From Amaricoccus solimangrovi (GTDB lineage: Bacteria > Pseudomonadota > Alphaproteobacteria > Rhodobacterales > Rhodobacteraceae), in contig NZ_VFRP01000003.1 of NCBI RefSeq assembly GCF_006385685.1, positions 272,916-336,915 on the forward strand: 64,000 nt of DNA, given 5' to 3'. Under the pieces are notes generated by a model, which saw only the letters and a list, made by a program, of their open reading frames with translations, had not been told where the DNA came from and did no database searches. The position numbers were made by a program, and so were the translations under genes. Positions 1-9,556 of this stretch are shown piece after piece. Positions within the stretch are counted from its first letter, which is position 1. Every line of letters starts with the position of its first letter.

Positions 1-114
1 GGTACCGACTCGGCGCTGCTCGAGGAGCTTCGGGACAACGATCAGAAGATCGCCGGGGAGATCGAGAACAAGATCAAGGCCTCGCTGGACAATTTCGCGA
101 AGTCTTTCGCCTGA
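1..114 (+). CDS. atpA: ATP synthase F1 subunit alpha, C-terminal end (partial)
   Basis: The window opens inside this gene. The open frame from base 1 gives 37 residues ending in DNFAKSFA and a TGA stop. The identity rests mainly on position: it ends 27 bases before atpG and is followed by atpD and atpC, which is the standard order, and the helical, charged C-terminal tail suits an F1 alpha subunit. F1 alpha is the non-catalytic nucleotide-binding subunit of the ATP synthase. Everything upstream lies outside the window. Confidence 0.85.
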   Translation, partial: GTDSALLEELRDNDQKIAGEIENKIKASLDNFAKSFA

Positions 115-141
115 GCCGCGACCTAGAGGAGAGCGCGGCCC

Positions 142-1020
142 ATGCCGAGCCTTAAGGACCTGAAAATCCGGATCGAGAGCGTCAAGTCGACGCGCAAGAT
201 CACCAAAGCCATGCAGATGGTCGCGGCGGCGAAGCTCCGCCGCGCCCAGGAAGCGGCCGAGGCGGCCCGTCCCTATGCCGAGCGGATGGAAGCGGTGCTC
301 GGCAACCTCGCCGCCGGCGTGGCCTCGAGCCCGACGGCGCCGCGGCTTCTTGGCGGGACCGGCGGCGATCAGGTGCATCTCCTGGTCGTCGCCACCTCCG
401 AGCGCGGTCTCTGCGGCGGCTTCAACAGCGCGATCGTCAAGCTCGCCCGCGCGAAGGCGCGGACGCTGCTCGCGCAGGGCAAGACGGTCAAGATCCTGAC
501 CGTCGGCAAGAAGGGCCGCGAGCAGCTTCGGCGCGACATGAGCGACTATCTCGTCGGTCACGTCGACCTCTCGGAGGTCAAGAAGCTCGGCTATCTCGAC
601 GCGCAGCGGATCGCCACGGATCTGCTGCACCGCTTCAATCACGGCGAGTTCGACGTCTGCACGATCTTCTTCAACCGCTTCGTCTCGGTGATCAGCCAGG
701 TCCCGACCGAGCGGCAGCTGATCCCGGCGAGCTTCGAGGCCGGAGCCGGGGACATGGGCGCGGCGGCGCAGTATGAATACGAGCCCGACGAGGAAGCGAT
801 CCTCGCGGATCTCCTGCCGCGCGGCGTTGCGACCCAGGTCTTCACGGCGCTGCTCGAGAACGCGGCTTCCGAGCAAGGCGCGCGGATGAGCGCGATGGAC
901 AATGCGACACGCAACGCGGGCGATATGATCGGCAAGCTGACGATCCTCTACAACCGCTCGCGCCAGGCGGCGATCACGAGCGAGCTCATCGAGATCATTT
1001 CGGGCGCCGAGGCGCTCTAA
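142..1020 (+). CDS. atpG: ATP synthase F1 subunit gamma
   Basis: 292 residues, the usual length for the central-stalk subunit that couples proton-driven rotation of the c ring to catalysis in the alpha3beta3 head. The N-terminus ([11 protein letters not shown]..., then [20 protein letters not shown]) is the family signature helix. [12 protein letters not shown] near residue 85-96 and the C-terminal helix with [15 protein letters not shown] are also typical. The ATG at 142 follows a GAGGAGAG ribosome site at about 126-133. The gene sits between atpA and atpD and is co-transcribed with them. Nothing is unusual. Confidence 0.97.
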   Translation: MPSLKDLKIRIESVKSTRKITKAMQMVAAAKLRRAQEAAEAARPYAERMEAVLGNLAAGVASSPTAPRLLGGTGGDQVHLLVVATSERGLCGGFNSAIVKLARAKARTLLAQGKTVKILTVGKKGREQLRRDMSDYLVGHVDLSEVKKLGYLDAQRIATDLLHRFNHGEFDVCTIFFNRFVSVISQVPTERQLIPASFEAGAGDMGAAAQYEYEPDEEAILADLLPRGVATQVFTALLENAASEQGARMSAMDNATRNAGDMIGKLTILYNRSRQAAITSELIEIISGAEAL

Positions 1021-2472
<1,452 letters not shown>

Positions 2473-2488
2473 GGAAGGAACGCCGAAC

Positions 2489-2890
2489 GTGGCCACCACG
2501 ATGCATTTCGATCTGGTCAGCCCCGAGCGCAAGGTCGTCTCGGTCGAGGCCAGCATGGTGCAGATCCCGGGCGCGGACGGCGATCTGACCGCCATGCCCA
2601 ATCACGCGCCCTTCCTGACCACGCTCCGTCCGGGCGTGGTCAAGGTGACCGCCGCGGGGCAGGTCAGCGAATACGTCGTCACCGGCGGTTTCGCCGAGGT
2701 TTCCCCGACCGCGACCTCGATTCTCGCGGAACAGGCGATGCCGAGGGAGGAAGTCACGGCGGATCTTCTGGACCAGCTCCAGAAGAGCGCCGAGGCCGCG
2801 CTGGCCGAGACTTCGGGCGATGAGGAAAAGGGCGCAGCCGACACGCGCCTGCGCGACATCGCGCAGCTGAAGCGCACGCTCCGCCTCTGA
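2489..2890 (+). CDS. atpC: ATP synthase F1 subunit epsilon
   Basis: 133 residues starting at a GTG (bases 2489-2491) with a GAGGAAGGAA ribosome site 8-18 bases upstream; an in-frame ATG four codons later is less well placed. The protein begins with the epsilon beta-sandwich (FDLVSPERKVVSVEA, PGADGDLTAMPNHAPFLTTLRPG) and ends in a short helical part. Epsilon connects gamma to the c ring and can inhibit ATP hydrolysis. It is the last gene of the ATP synthase operon and a terminator follows within 30 bases. Confidence 0.95.
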   Translation: MATTMHFDLVSPERKVVSVEASMVQIPGADGDLTAMPNHAPFLTTLRPGVVKVTAAGQVSEYVVTGGFAEVSPTATSILAEQAMPREEVTADLLDQLQKSAEAALAETSGDEEKGAADTRLRDIAQLKRTLRL

Positions 2891-2917
2891 CTCCCGAAAG
2901 GGACGCAGCCGTTCAAG

Positions 2918-2946
2918 AGGCCCCGCCAAGGCGGGGCCTTCTTCGT
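2918..2946 (+). terminator. Intrinsic terminator of the atp operon
   Basis: Perfect GC-rich inverted repeat AGGCCCCGCC (2918-2927) / GGCGGGGCCT (2930-2939) followed by TCTTCGTTTC, 28 bases after the atpC stop. The T-run is interrupted, which is common in high-GC genomes. The remaining 240 bases up to 3184 show no gene I can support. Confidence 0.8.
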
Positions 2947-3184
2947 TTCGATCTCCGCGACGGAGGGCGAAGAAGGCACCCAAGTCGCTCCCCGGGGTCA
3001 TGTCCGCCGCGGTCAAGGCGCGCCGGGTCGGCGAGCCCGATTCTCGACCTGGCACACGCGATCGCTCCTGAACCCGAGCGCAACCATCGGCCGCGCGCCA
3101 CCCGGGGCGGTTTCGACGAGATGACGCGCCTCATGGAACCGGCGATCCGGCATACGCTCCGACGCCGCTCGCGAGAGCCGCTGC

Positions 3185-3700
3185 CTAACCCGGACGGAAC
3201 ATGAAGGCGGCGGCGACGATCAGCGCGGCGATCAGGACGCCGATCGCGCAGGCGAGAATCACCGGACCCATTCCCCGCGGTTCCGGCGGGTCGCCCTTGA
3301 TCACGCGCGGCAGATCCTCCGGCCGCGACGCGGGCCGGGGAGGACGCCAGTCGCTCATGGCCGGCGCGGTCGGGACGAAGGCGGGCTCGCCGCCCCCTTC
3401 GTCCGGCACGGGGGAAGCCTCCCCCCCCCGCGCGGCGCCCGCCTGGCCGGGGCCGAAGACCGGCGCGGCCTCGGCCTCGGCGGCTGGCGGAGACGGCTCG
3501 GCGAGGGCGACGCCGCCGGGGCCGAAGAACGGAGCCCGCAGATCTTCCTCGCCATCGGGAAGGCTCCAGTGCGGAACGAAGACCTCGTCCTCCGTGACCA
3601 CCCTGGCAGGTGCGCGACGCGGCGGAGCCTCGTCCACTGATCGATCGTCCGCCGACGGGGCACCACCCGCCGCGGACCTTGTTGCGACATATCGGCTCAC
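3185..3700 (-). CDS. Proline/alanine-rich protein with a C-terminal membrane anchor, unknown function
   Basis: I do not recognise a family. From the GTG at 3700 the protein has 171 residues (MSRYVATRSAAGG...); a second GTG at 3715 would add five residues but has a poorer upstream sequence. About 140 residues of low-complexity, acidic, Pro/Ala/Gly-rich sequence with two FGPG repeats are followed by a single hydrophobic segment (GPVILACAIGVLIAALIVAAAFMF) ending RPG at the extreme C-terminus, so a tail-anchored protein facing the cytoplasm is likely. Codon usage supports this frame: the membrane segment would be hard to get by chance. A run of nine G on the coding strand (3421-3429) lies inside the disordered part. 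Convergent to atpC. Confidence 0.6.
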   Translation of the reverse strand: MSRYVATRSAAGGAPSADDRSVDEAPPRRAPARVVTEDEVFVPHWSLPDGEEDLRAPFFGPGGVALAEPSPPAAEAEAAPVFGPGQAGAARGGEASPVPDEGGGEPAFVPTAPAMSDWRPPRPASRPEDLPRVIKGDPPEPRGMGPVILACAIGVLIAALIVAAAFMFRPG

Positions 3701-3866
3701 AGAACCACACCCCACTCCACGATGCGCCGCCCGCGAAGGCGCCGGGAACCCGACCCGTCTGGAGAGTATGACAGTTTCCGCGGTCTCCGAAGCATTATTT
3801 CGCCCGGGCCGAAGGCGCCACGCCGCCCATTCCCGGCAGGGTTAACCGCTCGCGCGGATTCGGGGC

Positions 3867-4205
3867 TCAGACCGCCCGGATCAGCTTCCGGTCGAAGATC
3901 CGCAGCACGGTCGCGAGGTCGTTGCCGCGCTTCAGGATTTGGCCGTCGAGCCCGATCACCGCGTACTGACCCTGCCGCGCCGCGAGTTTCGGCCGCTTCT
4001 CGATCCGGTAGAGCGGCTGCTCGGCGGTGTGCCGGAAGACGGAGAACACCGCGACGTCGCGCAGCATCGAGATGCCGTAATCCCGCCAGAAACCGGCCGC
4101 GACCATGCGGCCATAAAGCCCGAGGATCACCGAAAGCTCGAGGCGGTGAAAGCTGACCCGGTCGCCCGGAGTGGGAAAGGTCGCGATATCCGCGGAATGC
4201 GCCAT
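3867..4205 (-). CDS. DUF2794 family protein
   Basis: 112 residues from the ATG at 4205 (MAHSADIATFPTP...). An ATG at 4217 would add four residues; neither has a strong ribosome site. The sequence VSFHRLELSVILGLYGRMVAAGFWRDYGISMLRDVAVFSVFRHTAEQPLYRIEKRP followed by LRIFDRKLIRAV matches my memory of DUF2794, a small soluble family nearly confined to alphaproteobacteria with no assigned function. It is divergent from the gamma-glutamyltransferase-like gene, with about 160 bases between the two starts. An open frame continues upstream to 4382 but its Arg/Gly-rich translation is not part of the family. Confidence 0.75.
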   Translation of the reverse strand: MAHSADIATFPTPGDRVSFHRLELSVILGLYGRMVAAGFWRDYGISMLRDVAVFSVFRHTAEQPLYRIEKRPKLAARQGQYAVIGLDGQILKRGNDLATVLRIFDRKLIRAV

Positions 4206-4368
4206 GGAAACGAGCATGGCCGCCCCCGCCGGTTTTGGCAAGCGCCCGATCCGCCGGCGCCCGGAAGGCCGGAGGCGGCGGTTGCCCTTGCGTCCGGTCG
4301 CCGGCCCCGGTTCAATCCGGCCCGGGATACCCCGGGCGCGAAGCCGGGGGCCGCCGGAGGAACGCCGC

Positions 4369-5976
4369 ATGCCCAGACTCATTCCCCTCGCCCGCGACTT
4401 CCAGACGCCCGGCCGGTCGCTCGTCTACGCGGCCAACGGGCTCTGCGCGACCTCCCATCCGCTCGCCTCGGCCGTCGCGATCGACACGCTGCGCGCCGGC
4501 GGCAATGCCGTCGACGCCGCCATCGCGGCCGCGGTCCTGCTCGGCATCTGCGAACCGCAGATGACCGGGCTCGGCGGCGACTGCTTCGCCCTCGTGAAGC
4601 CGGCCGGATCGGAGGAGATCATCGGCCTGAACGGATCCGGCCGCGCGCCGGCCGCGCTCGACGTCGAGGCGCTTCTGGGCGAGGGGCGGATCGCAATGCC
4701 CATCGACACGCCCGCCGCGGTGACCGTGCCCGGCGCGGTCGACGCCTTCTGCCGGCTCTCGGCCGACCACGGTCGGCTCGGGCTCGAAGCCTGCCTCGCC
4801 CCCGCGATCCGCTACGCGACGGAAGGCGTGCCGGTGGCGCCCCGGGTCGCGCTCGACTGGGCGGAGGCCGCGGGACGGCTGCGCGGCGATGCGCGCGAAT
4901 TCTACCTTCTTGGCGGGTTGCCGCCGCGCGCGGGACAGCTCTTCCGCGCCCCGGGCCAGGCGGAGGTCCTGCGCCGGATCGCGCGCGAGGGCCGCGCGGG
5001 CTTCTACGAGGGCGAGGTGGCGCAGGACATGGTGGCCTCGCTCGCCGCGCTCGGCGGCGCGCATACCGCCGACGATTTCGCCGCCGCGCGCGCGGAATAC
5101 GTGACGCCGATCCGGAGCGGCTACCGCGGCCACGAACTGGTCGAACTGCCGCCGAACGGGCAGGGGGCGGCGGCGATGCTGCTGCTCGCGATCCTCGAGC
5201 GGTTCGACATCGCGGCGATGGACCCCTTCGGACCCGCCCGGGCGCATGTCGAGGCCGAGGCGACGCGGCTCGCCTATGCCGCGCGCGACCGGTTCATCTC
5301 CGATCCGGAGACGGTCGGAAGCGCGCTCGACCATCTCCTCGCGCCGGAAACCGCGGACAGGCTCGCCGCGCTGATCGATCCGGACCGCGCCCAGGCCGGC
5401 CTCGCCACCATCGCCGCGGCCAGCGTGCATCGCGAGACGATCTACATCACCGTGGTCGACGCGGAGAGGATGGCGGTTTCGCTGATCTATTCGATCTTCC
5501 ACAGCTTCGGCTCCGGCCTCGCCTCGGCGAAGTTCGGGATCAATTTCCACAACCGCGGCGCCGGCTTCTCGCTCACCCCCGGCCATCCGAACGAGGCGCG
5601 CGGTGGCAAGCGGCCGATGCATACGATCATTCCCGGCATGCTGCGGCGCGATGGCCGGCTCACCATGCCCTTCGGCGTGATGGGCGGCGCCTATCAGGCC
5701 GCCGGCCATGCCCGGCTCCTCTCGAACGTGATCGACTACGGGCTCGACCCGCAGACCGCGATCGATGCCCCGCGCGCCTTCTGCCATGACGGAACCCTCT
5801 CCCTCGAACGCGGCTACGCGGAGGAGACGGCGGAAACGCTGGCCGCGCTCGGCCACCGCGTCGTCCGGGCCGCCGCGCCGATCGGGGGGGCGCAGGCCAT
5901 CGTGATCGACGCCGAGGATGGCGTGCTGATCGGCGCCAGCGATCCGCGCAAGGACGGCTGCGCGCTCGGATATTGA
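4369..5976 (+). CDS. Gamma-glutamyltransferase family protein (Ntn-hydrolase)
   Basis: 535 residues from the ATG at 4369, chosen because GGAGG stands 9 bases upstream. The frame is open further upstream but that part is not family-like. Family hallmarks are HPLASAVAIDTLRAGGNAVDAA near the start, EPQMTGLGGDCF, and the region around the self-cleavage site, ETIYITVVDAERMAVS, in which Thr357 aligns with the N-terminal nucleophile of the small subunit; FHSFGSG and RPMHTIIPGM follow. In classic enzymes a PLSSM loop binds the glutamyl group; here it reads RPMHTI, so the true substrate may not be glutathione. I see no signal peptide, so it is probably cytoplasmic. It is followed at once by a PLP enzyme, probably in the same transcript. 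Confidence 0.85.
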   Translation: MPRLIPLARDFQTPGRSLVYAANGLCATSHPLASAVAIDTLRAGGNAVDAAIAAAVLLGICEPQMTGLGGDCFALVKPAGSEEIIGLNGSGRAPAALDVEALLGEGRIAMPIDTPAAVTVPGAVDAFCRLSADHGRLGLEACLAPAIRYATEGVPVAPRVALDWAEAAGRLRGDAREFYLLGGLPPRAGQLFRAPGQAEVLRRIAREGRAGFYEGEVAQDMVASLAALGGAHTADDFAAARAEYVTPIRSGYRGHELVELPPNGQGAAAMLLLAILERFDIAAMDPFGPARAHVEAEATRLAYAARDRFISDPETVGSALDHLLAPETADRLAALIDPDRAQAGLATIAAASVHRETIYITVVDAERMAVSLIYSIFHSFGSGLASAKFGINFHNRGAGFSLTPGHPNEARGGKRPMHTIIPGMLRRDGRLTMPFGVMGGAYQAAGHARLLSNVIDYGLDPQTAIDAPRAFCHDGTLSLERGYAEETAETLAALGHRVVRAAAPIGGAQAIVIDAEDGVLIGASDPRKDGCALGY

Positions 5977-5987
5977 CGGAGAAGCCC

Positions 5988-7112
5988 ATGATCCCCACGC
6001 TTGCCACCGCGCCGACCCCGTGCCTCGTGCTCGACGAGGCGCGGATGAACCGCAACATCGCCCGGCTTCACGCCCGGCTCGAAGGCACCGGCGTCGTCTT
6101 CCGCCCCCATCTGAAGACCGCGAAATGCATCGAGGTCGCGCGGCGGCTGATGACCTCGCCCGCCGGGCCCGCCATGGTCTCGACGCTCAGGGAGGCGGAG
6201 GAATTCGCCGCCGCCGGCGTCGTCGACCTGACCTATGGCGTCGGCATCGCACCCGACAAGCTCGACCGCGTCGCGGCGATCCGCGCGGGCGGCTGCGATC
6301 TCGCGGTGCTGATCGACAGCGTCGAACAGGCGGAGGCGCTCACCCGCCGCGGCGACTGCATTCCGGCGCTGATCGAGATCGACTGCGACGGCCACCGGTC
6401 CGGCGTGGTTCCCGAGGATGCCGCGCGCCTGCTCGCCATCGCCCGCGCGCTGCCCCCGGGCGGGCCGCGTGGCGTGCTGACCCATGGCGGCGAGAGCTAC
6501 AATGCCCGGAGCGCCGCCGCGCTCAGGGCCGCCGCCGAGGGCGAGCGGCTCGCCGTCGTCCGCGCCGCGGCGATCCTGCGCGAGGCGGGTTTCGCCTGCC
6601 CGGTGGTCAGCGCCGGCTCCACGCCGACCTTCCTCGCCGCCGAAAGCTTCGAGGGGCTGACCGAATTCCGCGCGGGCGTGAGCGTGTTCTTCGACCTGTT
6701 CCAGGCCGGCGTCGGTGTCTGCGGCCCGGAGGAGATCGCGCTCTCCGTCCTGACGGAGGTGATCGGCCATCAGTCCGCGAAGGGCTGGACCATCACCGAC
6801 GCTGGCTGGATGGCGATGTCGCGCGACCGGGGCACGGCGAGCCAGGCGGTCGATCAGGGATACGGCGTCGTGCTCGACATCGCGGGCCGCCCTCTTGGTG
6901 AAACGATCGTGATCGCGGCGAACCAGGAGCACGGCATCGTCGCCGCCCGCCCCGGATCCGGTGCCCCGGCGCCCGCGCCGCCGATCGGCGCCCGCCTCCG
7001 CGTCCTGCCGAACCACGCCTGCGCCACGGCCGCGCAATATGACCGCTATCTGGTGGTTGGCGCCGAGACGGGTGAGATCATCGCCGAATGGCCGCGGTTC
7101 GGCGGCTGGTGA
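5988..7112 (+). CDS. D-threonine aldolase / D-serine dehydratase-like PLP enzyme
   Basis: 374 residues from the ATG at 5988, preceded by ACGGAG at the right distance. A TTG five codons earlier overlaps the stop of the previous gene and is less likely. The fold is the fold-III alanine-racemase barrel plus the DSD1-type C-terminal domain: TPCLVLDEARMNRNI at the start, RPHLKTAK at residues 39-46 (PLP lysine region), and NHACATAAQYD near the C-terminus, whose His and Cys fit the metal site of the family. Members cleave D-threonine or 3-hydroxy-aspartate, or deaminate D-serine; sequence alone does not say which. It is a distant paralogue of bhcC at 60.6 kb. The 11-base gap to the upstream gene indicates an operon. 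Confidence 0.8.
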   Translation: MIPTLATAPTPCLVLDEARMNRNIARLHARLEGTGVVFRPHLKTAKCIEVARRLMTSPAGPAMVSTLREAEEFAAAGVVDLTYGVGIAPDKLDRVAAIRAGGCDLAVLIDSVEQAEALTRRGDCIPALIEIDCDGHRSGVVPEDAARLLAIARALPPGGPRGVLTHGGESYNARSAAALRAAAEGERLAVVRAAAILREAGFACPVVSAGSTPTFLAAESFEGLTEFRAGVSVFFDLFQAGVGVCGPEEIALSVLTEVIGHQSAKGWTITDAGWMAMSRDRGTASQAVDQGYGVVLDIAGRPLGETIVIAANQEHGIVAARPGSGAPAPAPPIGARLRVLPNHACATAAQYDRYLVVGAETGEIIAEWPRFGGW

Positions 7113-7447
7113 CGGATGCCGGCACGTACCTGGAGCAGGCGGCGGAGCGGCCCTTTGGCCGCGGGTCTCCTTCTCCCCGCCTGTTGGCGGGGTCCCTCGT
7201 CCCGGCCCGTTCGCCGGGACGGACTGCCTGATAGATTTCATGCCCATATGAAACGGGGGAAGAAGCAAGGTCCGGGCCGAGCACCCGGCCGCCCGAACAG
7301 CCGGCGGGTGCGACGAGGCGCGGCGCCCCCGGGCGGAGCGCCCCGAGATGCGGAGGTCGTGAAGCGCGCCGCGGGCGCGGCCTTGCCAGCGGCGCGGCGC
7401 CCGACGCGGCGCCACCGCCCGGAAGGCTTCACGCGTTTGCGCCGGGA
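7113..7447. other. Intergenic region with two hairpins, no gene seen
   Basis: 335 bases between two converging genes. Two adjacent inverted repeats stand out: CCCCGCC/GGCGGGG (7175-7192) and GTCCCGGC/GCCGGGAC (7199-7220). They lack clean T-runs but sit where a shared terminator is expected. The rest is very GC-rich, and its short open frames have Arg/Pro/Ala composition with no recognisable product. Confidence 0.5.
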
Positions 7448-7777
7448 TCAGTGCAGATGCGCGCCGATGCCGTAGCGTCCACCCTCGAGCATCGGTCCGA
7501 ACATCTCGGCGACCTCGGGATGCTCGACCGGTTCGCCCGAATCATCGCGGACCAGGTTCTGCTCCGAGACATAGGCGACGTAATAGGAGGTCTCGTTCTC
7601 CGCCAGCAGGTGGTAGAACGGCTGGTCCTTGCTCGGACGGTTCTCCTCGGGAATGGATTCCCACCATTCCTCGGTATTGCTGAAGGTGGGATCGATGTCG
7701 AAGATCACCCCCCGGAACGGATGCACGCGGTGGCGGACAACCTGTCCCACGGTGAATTTAGCCGATGCCGTCAACAT
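7448..7777 (-). CDS. hspQ: Heat shock protein HspQ (hemimethylated DNA-binding YccV family)
   Basis: 109 residues, the normal length. The sequence KFTVGQVVRHRVHPFRGVIFDIDP, then EEWWESIPEENRPSKDQPFYHLLAE and YYVAYVSEQNLV, is the HspQ signature. In E. coli HspQ is a heat-shock protein that modulates Lon specificity and was earlier described as binding hemimethylated oriC. Translation starts at the ATG at 7777, with a GGGGGG stretch upstream as ribosome site. I could not identify a convincing heat-shock sigma promoter upstream. It stands alone, divergent from the AEC transporter. Confidence 0.92.
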   Translation of the reverse strand: MLTASAKFTVGQVVRHRVHPFRGVIFDIDPTFSNTEEWWESIPEENRPSKDQPFYHLLAENETSYYVAYVSEQNLVRDDSGEPVEHPEVAEMFGPMLEGGRYGIGAHLH

Positions 7778-7897
7778 CCAACCATGCCCCCCACTTACCG
7801 TTCACACTGCGTTGCATCATAACCTCCGGTTGACATTAAGTCCACAGAGGCCGAGAGCCAAGGCCCCGCCCCGGCGAGCGGAAAGCCCCGAAGCAGC

Positions 7898-8794
7898 GTG
7901 ACGGACCCGCCCATGTCTCTCTTCCTACAGGTCGCCGCGAGCGTGTCTCCCGTCTTCGTGATCGCGGCCATCGGCTATGTCTGGGTGCGGGCGGGATGGA
8001 ATTTTGACGTCGAATTCGTCACCCGTCTGGCAATGACGCTGTCCGTCCCCTGCCTCATCTTCATGGCGCTGATGCGCTCCAACGTCGATCCGGCGGTGCT
8101 GCGGGCGACCGTGCTGGCCGCGCTCGTCGCCTATGTGCTGCTCGGCCTCGTCGCCTGGTTCGGGCTGCGCCTGCTCGGGCTCGATCTCGCCACCTACTGG
8201 GGGCCCGTCACCTTCGGCAATACCGGCAATCTCGGCCTGCCCGTGGCGCTCTTCGCCTTCGGCCAGGCGGGGTTCGATCTGGCGGTGATCGTCTTCGCGG
8301 TGATGGCGATCCTGAGCTTCACCTTCGGGGTCTGGGTCGTGGCGGGCGGCGGTCCGCCGAGCCGGGCCTTCCGCGAGCCGCTGGTCTGGGGCACGATCCT
8401 CGGCTCGCTCTTTCTCGCGATGGGCTGGCATGTGCCGGTCTGGCTCGGGAATTCGCTCGATCTCGTCGGCCAGATGGCGATCCCCTTGATGCTGCTCACG
8501 CTCGGGGTCGCGATCTCGCGGCTGCGGCCCCGTTCGCTCGGCCTCGCCTTCTGGGTCAGCCTCGCCAAGCTCGCGCTCTGCCTCGCCGTCCCGCTCGCGG
8601 TCGGCCTCGCCTTCGGCCTCGGACGGCTGCCGCTCGGCGTGCTGGTGCTGCAGCTCTCGACGCCGGTCGCCGTGACCTCCTACATGCTGGCCGCCAAATA
8701 CGACGCGCGGCCCGACGAGGTCGCGGGGCTCGTCGTCGTCTCCACCCTGATGTCGGTCGTCGCGATCCCGGCCACGCTCTACTTCTTCGTCTGA
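7898..8794 (+). CDS. AEC (auxin efflux carrier) family transporter
   Basis: 298 residues from a GTG at 7898; the ATG at 7913 would shorten it by five residues and is equally possible since neither has a strong ribosome site. About ten hydrophobic segments run through the whole protein. Typical features are SVSPVFVIAAIGYVW at the start, FGNTGNLGLPVALFAFG in the middle with the unwound Asn-Pro-Gly-like region, and the C-terminal STPVAVTSYMLAAKY block. Bacterial relatives export or exchange small carboxylates such as malate, but substrates are rarely known. It has its own transcription unit, with no neighbour that hints at a substrate. Confidence 0.85.
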   Translation: MTDPPMSLFLQVAASVSPVFVIAAIGYVWVRAGWNFDVEFVTRLAMTLSVPCLIFMALMRSNVDPAVLRATVLAALVAYVLLGLVAWFGLRLLGLDLATYWGPVTFGNTGNLGLPVALFAFGQAGFDLAVIVFAVMAILSFTFGVWVVAGGGPPSRAFREPLVWGTILGSLFLAMGWHVPVWLGNSLDLVGQMAIPLMLLTLGVAISRLRPRSLGLAFWVSLAKLALCLAVPLAVGLAFGLGRLPLGVLVLQLSTPVAVTSYMLAAKYDARPDEVAGLVVVSTLMSVVAIPATLYFFV

Positions 8795-8903
8795 CCGGCG
8801 CCGCTCCGAGCTTTCGCTTGCGAAAACGGGGAATCGCTGCGATATTCCCGCGTAGACGTGCGAAAAGACACGCGAGCAGTCATCGTAGGGCAGGTTTCCA
8901 CGC

Positions 8904-9485
8904 ATGCGGCGTTTCGCCTCGATCGCGGCGATACTCATTTTGACTTCGTGCTCCGGCCATGACGCGCCTCCGAGTACGGTGGCGGATGCCTGCCGGATGC
9001 AGCAGGAGCGTCCGCACTGGTTCTCGGCGATGAAGGACACCCAGGCCCGCTGGGGGGTTCCGGTCTCGGTCCAGCTCGCGACGATCTCGCGCGAGTCGAG
9101 CTTCCAGTACGACGCGCAGCCGATGAAGAAGGTCGGCTCGGGCATCTTCTCCCGGAGGGTGCCGCGCTCGAGCGCCTATGGCTACAGCCAGGCGCTCGAC
9201 GGCACCTGGGAGTGGTACATGCGCGACACCGGACGCTCCGGCGCCGATCGCGAGGATTTCGCCGATTCCTCCGATTTCATCGGCTGGTACATGAACCTCA
9301 ACAGCCGGCTGAACGGCGTGCCCCTCAACGACGCCTACAACCAGTATCTCGCCTATCACGAGGGCAAGACCGGCTATGCGAAGGGCACCTGGCGCCGCAA
9401 GGCCTGGTTGCCGGCGGTGGCGCGCGACGTGCAGTCCTGGGCCGAGCGCTATGAGCAGCAGTTGCGTCTTTGTCCGGCGCGCTGA
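8904..9485 (+). CDS. Lysozyme-like / lytic transglycosylase lipoprotein
   Basis: 193 residues. A short signal peptide ends in the lipobox LTSC (Cys16), so the protein is probably an outer-membrane lipoprotein. The mature part has a lysozyme-like fold signature: PVSVQLATISRESSFQYDA, in which the Glu of ISRESS is the expected catalytic acid, then SSAYGYSQALDGTWEWY and YLAYHEGKTGYAKGTW. This resembles SLT-domain transglycosylases that cleave the peptidoglycan glycan strand. It is a single-gene unit. A small hairpin (TTTCGC/GCGAAA, about 8812-8826) lies between it and the AEC gene. Confidence 0.8.
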   Translation: MRRFASIAAILILTSCSGHDAPPSTVADACRMQQERPHWFSAMKDTQARWGVPVSVQLATISRESSFQYDAQPMKKVGSGIFSRRVPRSSAYGYSQALDGTWEWYMRDTGRSGADREDFADSSDFIGWYMNLNSRLNGVPLNDAYNQYLAYHEGKTGYAKGTWRRKAWLPAVARDVQSWAERYEQQLRLCPAR

Positions 9486-9556
9486 CCGGGGCCGGTTGAC
9501 AATTCCTCCGGCTGACCCCTAACGTCCCGCTTTCCGAAACAATCGCGGGGAGCGTG

